Source of the DNA: DASPKT01 sp035627915
GTDB taxonomy: Bacteria; Pseudomonadota; Alphaproteobacteria; Azospirillales; Azospirillaceae
DNA length: 23,262 nt
Reading direction: 5' to 3'
Assembly: GCA_035627915.1 (NCBI GenBank)
Contig: DASPKT010000402.1
Span: 1-23,262, forward strand
Shown here one piece after another: positions 8,464-14,465 of the stretch. How positions within the stretch are numbered: the first letter of the stretch is position 1; each line of letters opens with the position of its first letter. Below the pieces are notes generated by a model, which had not been told where the DNA came from, did not search any database, and saw only the letters and a list, made by a program, of their open reading frames with translations. Position numbers and translations under genes: made by a program.

Positions 8464-8492
8464 GTGACGCCTGCCCCCGCCGCGCCTATAAT
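8464..8492 (+). promoter_or_regulatory. Sigma70-like promoter with consensus TATAAT, 3' of lepA
   Basis: GTGACG at 8464-8469 and a perfect TATAAT at 8487-8492 are separated by 17 bases. A perfect -10 box is unusual in this GC-rich window and lies in a gene-free gap, pointing away from lepA and toward a structured segment. An inverted repeat GCGCAC/GTGCGC (8447-8452/8456-8461) sits just upstream. Confidence 0.5.
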
Positions 8493-8498
8493 CGGCGT

Positions 8499-8590
8499 CG
8501 TGAGGGGCGGGACGTCGGAGCCCCCAAGGCACGGCATCCCTCACGTCCGGGCCGCGCGCCAGAGATGGTGCGCGGCCCGGGTCGTTTCAG
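8499..8590 (+). ncRNA. Candidate small RNA (unassigned family)
   Basis: The segment begins about seven bases after the TATAAT box. An 8-base stem CGTGAGGG/CCCTCACG (8499-8506/8538-8545) closes a first domain. It is followed by a 14-pair stem at 8547-8560/8567-8580 (11 perfect pairs plus G-U, C-G, C-G) with the six-base loop AGAGAT, and then GTCGTTTC. The segment lies between the lepA stop and the convergent DUF2125 stop, and no protein reading frame with a credible start fits. It does not show the signatures I know for SRP RNA, tmRNA, RNase P or common riboswitches. The alternative is that it is merely a 3' UTR and terminator region. No family is assigned. Confidence 0.4.
8547..8587 (+). terminator. 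Strong GC hairpin, likely transcription terminator
   Basis: CCGGGCCGCGC at 8547-8557 pairs perfectly with GCGCGGCCCGG at 8570-8580, extended by three more pairs to a six-base loop. A weak T-containing tail (GTCGTTT, 8581-8587) follows on the plus strand. The hairpin lies between convergent genes, so it may also stop minus-strand transcription from the DUF2125 gene, although that side lacks a T-run. Confidence 0.5.
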
Positions 8591-8597
8591 GCTCCCT

Positions 8598-9644
8598 CTA
8601 CTCCCACCGGATCTCCGGCACCTTCGCCAGCGGCAGCGGCCCGGCGGACAGGGTGCGGTCCTGCAGCGTCAGCGGCAGGGTCAGCACCGGCACCCCGTCC
8701 TCGCCGCGCTGCGCCAGCAGCGACAGCGCCGTCTGCACCATGGCCGCCTGGTTGGGGCGGAGCCCGCCCTGGGCGGTCAGCGTCTCCACCACGGACTCGA
8801 ACCCGCGCGCCTTCACGCTGCCGGCGCCGATGGGCTGCAGCGTGCCGTCCAGCGCCACGGTGGCGCTGCCGGACGCCGACAGCCGGCCCCAGTCCAGCCG
8901 CGCCAGCTCCAACTCCACCGTGCCGCCGGCGCCGCTCCAGGCGGACAGGGCGGCCGGGGACAGCTCGGCCGGTGGTGGGCCCATCACGCGGGCGGTCAGT
9001 TCCACCCAGTCCAGCACCGCCGCCATGCCCGGCACCGGCGGCAAGGAAGCCCCCTCAGCGGCGAGGCGCAGGGTCAGGCCCGGCGCGCGGTGGTCGGCCG
9101 GCGGCACGTCGGGATGGCGCAGGCCCAGGACCAGCCGGGCGGCGGTCAGCATCTCGGGCCAGGTGCCCGCTTCCCCCTCCGCCGCCGGCCCCGGCGACAG
9201 GGTCGCCTTGGCCAGCGCCAGCTCCAGCGCGGCGAGGCCGCCGTCGGGGCGCAGCGACAGCGTCCCCTCGCCCCCCGCCGCCACGAGGTCGAGCAGGGGC
9301 CGGGCGCCCGCCGCCGGCAGGGTCGCGCGCTGGCGGCCCGGCAGCGCCACGGCGATGGCGTAGGGGTCCCAGGGGGGTGCCGCCAGCGCCAGGGCCTGCG
9401 CCTGCCAGCGCACCCCGTCCGGCCTGACATAGTCGAGGTCGCGCACCGTCGCCTCGACCGCGAAGGGGAAGCCGCCGATCTCGGGGCCCTGGTAGGCAAG
9501 CGTGGCGCCCTCGGCACGCTGGCGGGCGGCGAAGTCGTCCAGCGCCCGGCGCACGGTCCAGGAGGCCGACACCCACCAGGCGGTGTAGGCGAGGACCAGG
9601 AGCAGCAGCAGGGACAGGGCGACGGAGGCGGGGCGCAGGCGCAT
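8598..9644 (-). CDS. DUF2125 domain protein, single-pass inner-membrane/periplasmic
   Basis: The protein has 348 residues from the ATG at 9644; the frame extends to a TTG at 9707, but the extension (Arg/Pro/Ser-rich) is less likely than a start directly before the membrane segment. Residues about 7-27 form an N-terminal membrane anchor (SVALSLLLLLVLAYTAWWV). The remaining periplasmic part shows the DUF2125 pattern: WTVRRALDDFAARQRAEG, then YQGPEIGGFPFAVEATV, and a C-terminal stretch with alternating Gly and hydrophobic residues. Function is unknown; these proteins resemble AsmA-like envelope proteins in layout, which is inference. The gene is divergent from the chaC-like gene across a 176-base gap and convergent with lepA. 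Confidence 0.8.
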   Translation of the reverse strand: MRLRPASVALSLLLLLVLAYTAWWVSASWTVRRALDDFAARQRAEGATLAYQGPEIGGFPFAVEATVRDLDYVRPDGVRWQAQALALAAPPWDPYAIAVALPGRQRATLPAAGARPLLDLVAAGGEGTLSLRPDGGLAALELALAKATLSPGPAAEGEAGTWPEMLTAARLVLGLRHPDVPPADHRAPGLTLRLAAEGASLPPVPGMAAVLDWVELTARVMGPPPAELSPAALSAWSGAGGTVELELARLDWGRLSASGSATVALDGTLQPIGAGSVKARGFESVVETLTAQGGLRPNQAAMVQTALSLLAQRGEDGVPVLTLPLTLQDRTLSAGPLPLAKVPEIRWE

Positions 9645-9676
9645 GGGCGGGGCTGCCGACTGGCGGGAAGGGAGCC

Positions 9677-9750
9677 GGATCAAGCCACGCCGGGCGCCCA
9701 GGATCAAGACCGGGCGGATCGGGCAGGCCGGATCGGGGCCGGGCGGATCG
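9677..9750. repeat. Cluster of short GGATC-centred repeats in a divergent promoter region
   Basis: GGATC occurs at 9677, 9701, 9716, 9730 and 9745. Two copies of GGATCAAG (9677 and 9701) are followed by a 12-base direct repeat CCGGGCGGATCG at 9710-9721 and 9739-9750, with CCGGATCG between them. The cluster lies between the DUF2125 and chaC-like genes. It may be regulator binding sites or simply low-complexity sequence. Confidence 0.4.
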
Positions 9751-9760
9751 CGGCCGGGTC

Positions 9761-9789
9761 TTGGGGCGGGCGGCGGCCCGTGCTACCTG
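9761..9789 (+). promoter_or_regulatory. Likely promoter of the chaC-like gene
   Basis: TTGGGG at 9761-9766 and TACCTG at 9784-9789 are separated by 17 bases, 31 bases before the start codon. The GCTA(N3)T-like -10 context recurs before mutS and the amidohydrolase gene. Confidence 0.35.
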
Positions 9790-9820
9790 ATGCGTCCCGC
9801 CCCCGCGCCGCAGCCGCCTC

Positions 9821-10396
9821 ATGTCCGACCTGCCCTCAATCCCGCCCCAATACCAGGAGATCGGCCTCGTCCCGGGCGAGGACGCGTGGGTCTTCGCCTA
9901 CGGCTCCCTGATGTGGCGGCCGGGCTTCCCCTATGCCGAGCGACACATCGCCACCGTGCGGGGCCTGCACCGGTCCTTCTGCGTCTATTCCTTCCGCCAC
10001 CGCGGCACCCGGGCCCGTCCCGGCGCCGTGCTGGGCCTGGACCGCGGCGGCTCCTGCCGCGGCATGGCCTACCGGATCGCCGCGGCGGACGCCGGGCCGG
10101 CGCTGGAATACCTGTGGGAGCGGGAGATGATGAACCGCGTCTACCGCCCGCAGCTGGTCACGGTGCGCTGGCCCGGCGGCTCCGCCCGCGCCGTCGCCTT
10201 CGTCGTCGTGCGCGGCCACGAGCAGTATTGCGGCCGCTTGCCCCAGGAGGAGCTGGCCCGGCTGATCCGCCAGGGCGAGGGCGAGAGCGGGCGCAACGTC
10301 GACTACCTCGTCAACACGGTGGAGCACCTGGTCGAGCTCGGCATCCGCGACCGGGCGCTGGAGTCCCTGGTGCGGGCGGTCGGCGCAGGGAACTAG
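9821..10396 (+). CDS. ChaC-family gamma-glutamylcyclotransferase
   Basis: The protein has 191 residues. The family cleaves gamma-glutamyl peptides, in the ChaC group specifically glutathione, to 5-oxoproline and Cys-Gly in the cytosol. The substrate-binding motif WVFAYGSLMW is at residues 23-32, and LEYLWEREMMNRVYRP (96-110) holds the likely catalytic glutamate (Glu102 in REM). RSFCVYSFRHRG and PGAVLGL are further family hallmarks. All appear intact, and length is typical of bacterial ChaC proteins. The gene has its own likely promoter. It is convergent with the EamA transporter gene, their stop codons separated by a single base. The specific substrate is inferred from subfamily resemblance. 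Confidence 0.87.
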   Translation: MSDLPSIPPQYQEIGLVPGEDAWVFAYGSLMWRPGFPYAERHIATVRGLHRSFCVYSFRHRGTRARPGAVLGLDRGGSCRGMAYRIAAADAGPALEYLWEREMMNRVYRPQLVTVRWPGGSARAVAFVVVRGHEQYCGRLPQEELARLIRQGEGESGRNVDYLVNTVEHLVELGIRDRALESLVRAVGAGN

Positions 10397-10397
10397 G

Positions 10398-11324
10398 TCA
10401 GGCCGGTTTGCGGCGGCCGAGCGGAGGCGCGAACACCAGCACGTTGCCGAGCAGGATCGCCGGCAGCCCCAGCACCGCCAGCGGCGACCAATGGTATCCC
10501 TCCAGCACGGTGGAGACGGTCAGCGCCACCACGGGGAAGGCTACGGTGGCGTAGGCCGCCCGGTCGGCCCCGGCCCGGCGCACCAGCGCCAGATAGGCCA
10601 GGAACCCGGCGACGGAGCCGACGACGGAGAGGTAGACGAGGCTGCCGAGATAGGCCGGCGTCGGCTCGATCACGAAGGCGTGCCCCCGCAGGGCCGACCA
10701 CAGCGCCAGGAACAGCACGCCCCAGCTCATGCCGCGGGCGGTGACGTTGGGCAGGTCCAGCCCCAGGCCGCCCGCCTTCATCGAGGCGAGGTTGCCGAGC
10801 GAGAAGACATAAGTGCCGGCCAGCCCGAACAGCAGCCCCAGCCCCGCCCCCGGCGCCCCCAGCCCGGCCAGGTCGGCGCTGAACAGGAGCGCGATGCCGG
10901 CGATGCCGCAGACCGCGCCGCCGACCACCTGCGGGCGCGGCCGCCGGCCCAGGAAGAGCCACTGGTTCAAGGCGTTGAACAGGGTCGCGGTGGTGAAGAC
11001 GACCGAGACGATGCCGCTCGCCATGTAGCCGGTCGACTTGTAGATGAAGATGAAGTTGAAGCAGAACAGGCACGCCCCCAGCGCCGCGAACCAGCGGTGG
11101 TCGCGCCAGCGTCCCCGCCGCAGGCGCCCGGTCGCCGCCAGCCCCGCCCACATAACCGCGGCCGCCAGGGCGAAGCGCCAGAGGATCGACACCTCCGGCG
11201 CGACCACGCCCAGCTGCAGCTTGATGGCGTACCAGGTGAAGCCCCAGGCGAGGACGACGGCGGCGAAGAGCAGGGCGGTCATGGCGGCGGGCCGGTCGAT
11301 GCGGTTGCTGTCGGCCCGCACCAT
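10398..11324 (-). CDS. EamA/DMT-superfamily transporter (ten-helix exporter)
   Basis: The protein has 308 residues. About ten hydrophobic helices form two repeats of five, typical of EamA (RhaT/YdcZ-like) exporters. The first helix has the family pattern AWGFTWYAIKLQLG and is followed by PEVSILWRFALAAAVMW. FTTATLFNALNQWLFLGRRP is the helix 3-4 region. The second half includes SVVGSVAGFLAYLALVRR and the helix 9-10 segment FPVVALTVSTVLEGYHW. Members export amino acids or metabolites across the inner membrane; the substrate cannot be read. ATG at 11282 is an alternative start. The gene is divergent from an AraC-type regulator across 134 bases, which suggests regulation by it (inference). Confidence 0.85.
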   Translation of the reverse strand: MVRADSNRIDRPAAMTALLFAAVVLAWGFTWYAIKLQLGVVAPEVSILWRFALAAAVMWAGLAATGRLRRGRWRDHRWFAALGACLFCFNFIFIYKSTGYMASGIVSVVFTTATLFNALNQWLFLGRRPRPQVVGGAVCGIAGIALLFSADLAGLGAPGAGLGLLFGLAGTYVFSLGNLASMKAGGLGLDLPNVTARGMSWGVLFLALWSALRGHAFVIEPTPAYLGSLVYLSVVGSVAGFLAYLALVRRAGADRAAYATVAFPVVALTVSTVLEGYHWSPLAVLGLPAILLGNVLVFAPPLGRRKPA

Positions 11325-11344
11325 GCCATGGCGGGGCGGCGGCC

Positions 11345-11359
11345 CTTGTCACAAGCTTG
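11345..11359. promoter_or_regulatory. Overlapping palindromes between transporter and AraC-type regulator
   Basis: CTTGTCACAAG (11345-11355) is an odd-centred perfect palindrome overlapping CAAGCTTG (11352-11359). CTCATGAG lies further along at 11416-11423. They fall in the divergent gap and could be operator half-sites. No regulator is demonstrated. Confidence 0.3.
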
Positions 11360-11391
11360 CGCATTTCAGCCTCCCGCCCCGCGCGGCGCCG

Positions 11392-11420
11392 TTGCGGGGC
11401 CGTGCCGGCTTGTGTCTCAT
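11392..11420 (+). promoter_or_regulatory. Possible promoter of the AraC/cupin pair
   Basis: TTGCGG at 11392-11397 and TCTCAT at 11415-11420 are 17 bases apart; the -10 overlaps the CTCATGAG palindrome. The match to consensus is moderate. Confidence 0.25.
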
Positions 11421-11458
11421 GAGGCCATCGGACTTCGATTTCCGGGGATGGGAGGGCC

Positions 11459-12352
11459 ATGTCCGGCCTGGACGGCTACACGGTGTACCGGCAGCTCCGG
11501 CGGGAGGGGGTGGCCCTCGCCGCCTCGGTCCCGCTCGGCGACGGCATCGCCGCGGCGCTGTGGGAGCGCGACGAGACGGCGCTGACCGCCTACGAGGAGC
11601 CGACGCACCATACGCTCAGCCTCTATGTCGAGGGGGGCGAGGGCATCCGCCGCCGCGGCTGCCGCGCCGCCGACCCGGGTGCCGGGCGCCTCTCCCTGAT
11701 GCCGCAGGGCGTCAGCACGGAATGGGACGTCAGCGGCCCGGTGCGGCTGTTCCACCTGTACGTCCCCCGCCCCGCCTTCGAGCGGGTGGCGGCGGAGACG
11801 CTGAACCGGCCCGCCGCCTCGGTGGCGCTGCGCGACGACACCTACTTCCAGGACCCGTTCCTGGAGCGGATCATCCGCACCGGCGTGCTGACCCGGGACT
11901 GGACGGAGCCCGCCGACCGGATCGCCCTGGGCCAGGCGGCCCAGGCCCTGCTGGCGCACCTCGCCGGCCGCCTGACGCGCACCGAGCCGGTGCTGCGCGG
12001 CGGCCTGTCGCCGGCGGCGCTGCGCCGGGTCCGCGAGCGGGTGGAGGCCGGGCTTGAGGAGGCGCTGACCATCGACGACCTCGCCGCCGCCGCCGGCCTC
12101 AGCCCCTTCCACTTCGCCCGCATGTTCAAGCGCGCCACCGGCGAGAGCCCGCACGCCTACGTACTGCGCCGCCGGATCGAGCGGGCGCGCGCCCTGCTGG
12201 AGGGCGACCTCCCCATCGCCGAGGTGGCGCTGGCCTGCGGCTTCGGCAGCCAGAGCCACCTCACCGCGCGCTTCCGCGCCGCCACCGGCCTCACCCCCGG
12301 CCGGTACCGCGCGGCCGCCGCCCCCAGCCCCTACCGCCCGAGGACCGCATGA
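11459..12352 (+). CDS. AraC-family transcriptional regulator
   Basis: The protein has 297 residues, with ribosome binding site GGGAGGG at 11450-11456. The C-terminal 100 residues form the two-helix-turn-helix DNA-binding domain: LTIDDLAAAAGLSPFHFARMFKRATGESP, then the linker YVLRRRIERARALLEG and a second HTH PIAEVALACGFGSQSHLTARFRAATGLTPGRYR. The N-terminal part (residues 1-180) is a cupin-like ligand or dimerisation region (LSLMPQGVSTEWDVSGPVRLFHLYVPR) of the type found in AraC-type activators. Its stop overlaps the ATG of the cupin gene (ATGA at 12349), so the two are probably co-transcribed and translationally coupled. Likely targets are this operon and the divergent exporter gene (inference). 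Confidence 0.92.
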   Translation: MSGLDGYTVYRQLRREGVALAASVPLGDGIAAALWERDETALTAYEEPTHHTLSLYVEGGEGIRRRGCRAADPGAGRLSLMPQGVSTEWDVSGPVRLFHLYVPRPAFERVAAETLNRPAASVALRDDTYFQDPFLERIIRTGVLTRDWTEPADRIALGQAAQALLAHLAGRLTRTEPVLRGGLSPAALRRVRERVEAGLEEALTIDDLAAAAGLSPFHFARMFKRATGESPHAYVLRRRIERARALLEGDLPIAEVALACGFGSQSHLTARFRAATGLTPGRYRAAAAPSPYRPRTA

Positions 12353-12723
12353 CCGCCGTTCCGCCCAAGGTGAACCTCGCCCAGGCCTTCGCCAGCTTCT
12401 CCGAGCACTGGTCGCCGCGCGTGGCCGGCGACGTCAACGACATGCAGGTCAAGCTCGCCAAGCTGAAGGGCGAGTTCGTCTGGCACCACCACGAGCACGA
12501 GGACGAGCTGTTCCTGGTCGTGCGCGGCCGGCTCACCATGCGGTTCCGCGACCGCGACGTGGTGCTCGACCCGGGCGAGTTCCTGGTCGTCCCCCGCGGC
12601 GTGGAGCACCTGCCCGTCGCCGAGGAGGAGTGCGAGGTCATCCTCCTGGAACCCGCCACCACCCTGAACACCGGCAACCTGCGCAACGAGCGCACGCGCG
12701 AGACGCTGGAGCGGCTGGGATAG
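12349..12723 (+). CDS. Single-domain cupin protein
   Basis: The protein has 124 residues. The cupin motif 1 WHHHEHEDELFLVVRGRLTM (from about residue 45) gives the His/His/Glu metal ligands. Motif 2 LDPGEFLVVPRGVEHLPVA supplies the distal histidine. Small cupins of this type resemble mannose-6-phosphate isomerase-like or dioxygenase-like folds and bind a divalent metal; the reaction is unknown. The four-base overlap with the AraC regulator ties it to that regulon. It may act on or sense the compound handled by the divergent EamA exporter, which is inference. Downstream lies only repetitive non-coding sequence. Confidence 0.85.
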   Translation: MTAVPPKVNLAQAFASFSEHWSPRVAGDVNDMQVKLAKLKGEFVWHHHEHEDELFLVVRGRLTMRFRDRDVVLDPGEFLVVPRGVEHLPVAEEECEVILLEPATTLNTGNLRNERTRETLERLG

Positions 12724-12756
12724 CGGGGGCAGCTGGGGCCGGCAGCGGCTCCGGGC

Positions 12757-12785
12757 GTGCGGGCTTCGACAGGCTCTGCCCGAGG
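12757..12785 (+). repeat. Dispersed 29-base REP-like repeat, copy 1
   Basis: This copy begins GTGCGGGCTTCGACAGGCTC and matches 27 of 29 bases of the reverse complement of 19390-19418. A third, less exact copy lies at 19293-19323. All three are intergenic, as expected for repetitive extragenic elements. Confidence 0.75.
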
Positions 12786-12828
12786 GGCGTTGAGATGCTC
12801 CACGGGGAGGCCGGCTTGGCGGCATGCG

Positions 12829-12865
12829 CCCTCTCCCCTTGCGGGAAAGGATAAGGATGAGGGGG
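12829..12865. repeat. REP-like palindromic element of the CCCTCTCC-N-GGGAAAGG type
   Basis: CCCTCTCCCC at 12829-12838 pairs imperfectly with GCGGGAAAGG at 12841-12850, followed by a GATGAGGGGG end (12856-12865). This matches the common proteobacterial intergenic pattern CCCTCTCCC-loop-GGGAGAGGG plus a 'GGGTGAGGGG' tail. It is slightly decayed. Confidence 0.6.
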
Positions 12866-13030
12866 CCGCACTGGACAGCGCCGGTGTCGTGCGGCCCTCC
12901 GGCCAAGCTCCGGCTGAGCGACGTATTGCGGCTCCCCGAGGAAGCCGCCGCTCCGGATCGGTCCACCGGGCCCGGCATCCCGGCCCCTCATTCCGGTCTC
13001 GGCGGAAGCTTGCGGCACGCCCCCGCCGCC

Positions 13031-13753
13031 CTACTCCCGCCCGGCCAGGATATCCTCCACGAAGGCCGGCACCACTTCCGTCGCCGGGCCGTGGATGCGG
13101 CGGTGGAACAGGCTGGCGCCCTCCGATGGCTCCAGGTTCAGCTCCACCGTGCGGGCGCCGGCGGCGCGGGCCTCCTGCACGAAGCCGGCGGCGGGGTAGA
13201 CGTTGCCGGACGTGCCGATGGAGAGGAAGAGCGCGCAGCCGCCGAGCGCCCCGTAGATGCGCTCCATCTCCAGCGGCATCTCCCCGAACCAGACGACATG
13301 CGGACGCAGGCCGCCGGGCAGGCCGCAGGCGGCGCAGGCGTCCTGGACCGAGAGGTCGCGCCGGCACTCCGCCACCGCCCCGCAGGCGGCACAGCGCGCC
13401 TTCAGCAGCTCGCCATGCATGTGGATGAGGCCGGAGGAGCCGGCGCGGTCGTGCAGATCGTCCACGTTCTGGGTGACCAGCAGGACCGGCCCCCGCCACT
13501 CCCGCTCCAGCCGGGCGAGCGCCCGGTGCGCCGCGTTGGGCTGCACGGCGGGGTCCAGGAGCGCGCGCCGGCGGGCGTTGTAGAAGCCGTGCACCCGCCC
13601 GGGGTCGCGCCGGAACGCCTCCGGCGTGGCGACGTCCTCAATCCTCACCGTGGCCCAGATGCCGTCGGCGTCGCGGAAGGTGTGCAGGCCCGATTCGCGG
13701 CTGATGCCGGCGCCGGTCAGGATCACGATGGGGTCGGTCGGGGAGAGCGGCAT
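13031..13753 (-). CDS. cobB: NAD-dependent protein deacylase, CobB-type (class III) sirtuin
   Basis: The protein has 240 residues from the ATG at 13753; an upstream extension to 13858 lacks sirtuin homology. It removes acyl groups from lysines using NAD+. Visible motifs are GAGISRESGLHTFR (14-27, NAD binding), TQNVDDLH (94-101) and IHMHGEL with catalytic His113. Four zinc cysteines are at 121, 124, 140 and 143. FYNARRR supplies Tyr58 and Arg61, the pair that in CobB/SIRT5 favours succinyl or malonyl lysine, so desuccinylase activity is likely in addition to deacetylase. HVVWFGEMPL and GTSGNVYPAA are closely CobB-like. It is divergent from the phosphatase gene across 119 bases. Confidence 0.93.
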   Translation of the reverse strand: MPLSPTDPIVILTGAGISRESGLHTFRDADGIWATVRIEDVATPEAFRRDPGRVHGFYNARRRALLDPAVQPNAAHRALARLEREWRGPVLLVTQNVDDLHDRAGSSGLIHMHGELLKARCAACGAVAECRRDLSVQDACAACGLPGGLRPHVVWFGEMPLEMERIYGALGGCALFLSIGTSGNVYPAAGFVQEARAAGARTVELNLEPSEGASLFHRRIHGPATEVVPAFVEDILAGRE

Positions 13754-13807
13754 GCGGGCCTCAGGCGCTTCCAGGGATGGGGAAGCCTGCCACCCGGGTC
13801 CGGGCGC

Positions 13808-13836
13808 TTCAAGCCGGGCGGCCCGCCTGATATGGT
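13808..13836 (+). promoter_or_regulatory. Likely promoter of the phosphatase gene
   Basis: TTCAAG at 13808-13813 and TATGGT at 13831-13836 are separated by 17 bases, 36 bases before the start codon. Confidence 0.4.
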
Positions 13837-13872
13837 CGCGGCCTCCCCCGCAACCCAAGGGCTACCTGCGAG

Positions 13873-14370
13873 ATGGCGGACCTCCTGTCGGACTTCGGCG
13901 TGCTGTTCGTCTGCACCGGGAACATCTGCCGCTCCCCCACCGCCGACGGCGTGTTCCGCCACAAGGTGGCGGCGGCGGGGCTGGGGTCCCGCGTGCTGGT
14001 CGACGGCGCCGGGACCCACGCCTACCATGTGGGCGAGCCGCCGGACCCGCGCACGGTCGCCTGCGCCAGGCGCCGCGGCTACGACCTCAGCCCGCTGCGC
14101 GCCCGCAAGGTGAGGGCGGACGACTTCATCCGCTTTGACCTGGTCCTCGCCATGGACCGCGGCCACAAAGGCATCCTGGAGCGGCTGGCGCCGACGCCCG
14201 CCGCCCGGTCCCGCATCCACCTGTTCACCGACTTCGCCCCGGCACCCCTTCGCGGCCGCGACGTGCCCGACCCCTACTACGGCGGGGAGCCGCACTTCAC
14301 CGAGGTGTTGGACATGGTGGAGGCGGGGGCGGACGCCCTGCTGGACGAGGTGCGGCGCCGGCTGGGATGA
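13873..14370 (+). CDS. Low-molecular-weight protein tyrosine phosphatase
   Basis: The protein has 165 residues. The P-loop VCTGNICRSP gives nucleophile Cys14 and Arg20 (C-x5-R-S), near the N-terminus as in this family. The general acid is Asp133 in VPDPYYG. The fold spans the whole protein, and length is typical. The enzyme dephosphorylates tyrosine in proteins in the cytosol; related arsenate reductases share the fold, but the DPYYG loop favours a phosphatase. Partner kinase and substrate are not identifiable; there is no exopolysaccharide cluster nearby, so it is not obviously a Wzb-type enzyme. mutS follows after 95 bases with its own promoter. Confidence 0.9.
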   Translation: MADLLSDFGVLFVCTGNICRSPTADGVFRHKVAAAGLGSRVLVDGAGTHAYHVGEPPDPRTVACARRRGYDLSPLRARKVRADDFIRFDLVLAMDRGHKGILERLAPTPAARSRIHLFTDFAPAPLRGRDVPDPYYGGEPHFTEVLDMVEAGADALLDEVRRRLG

Positions 14371-14385
14371 TCCCCATCCTTCCGT

Positions 14386-14414
14386 TTGGAGGGGCGGCGG
14401 CGGGGTGCTAGGTT
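14386..14414 (+). promoter_or_regulatory. Likely promoter of mutS
   Basis: TTGGAG at 14386-14391 and TAGGTT at 14409-14414 are separated by 17 bases, 51 bases before the start codon. Confidence 0.4.
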
Positions 14415-14465
14415 TCGGGCCCGGATCGCCCATATGACCGCATCGCCCGGCGCCCCCTGACATCC

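Larger units (their letters stand above)
12724..13030. other. Gene-free repeat-rich gap between cupin and sirtuin genes
   Basis: This 307-base gap holds a 29-base REP-like repeat (12757-12785), a second palindromic repeat (12829-12865), and an inverted repeat GGGCCGCAC/GTGCGGCCC (12863-12871/12889-12897). I see no open frame with a credible start and no tRNA. Any terminator function for the convergent genes would come from these hairpins; there is no T-run. Confidence 0.6.

Noticed and set aside
8499..8590. SRP RNA, tmRNA or a known riboswitch in the gap after lepA
   Set aside because: None of the signature loops or tags of those families is visible; only an unassigned small RNA is proposed.
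9645..9707. N-terminal extension of the DUF2125 protein to a TTG codon
   Set aside because: The extra 21 residues are not signal-like; the ATG at 9644 places the membrane anchor at the N-terminus.
12757..12900. CRISPR array in the repeat-rich gap
   Set aside because: The repeats are not regularly spaced direct repeats with spacers, and no cas genes are present.
13754..13858. N-terminal extension of the sirtuin
   Set aside because: The extra 35 residues lack similarity to CobB, and the extension runs through the region with the phosphatase promoter.
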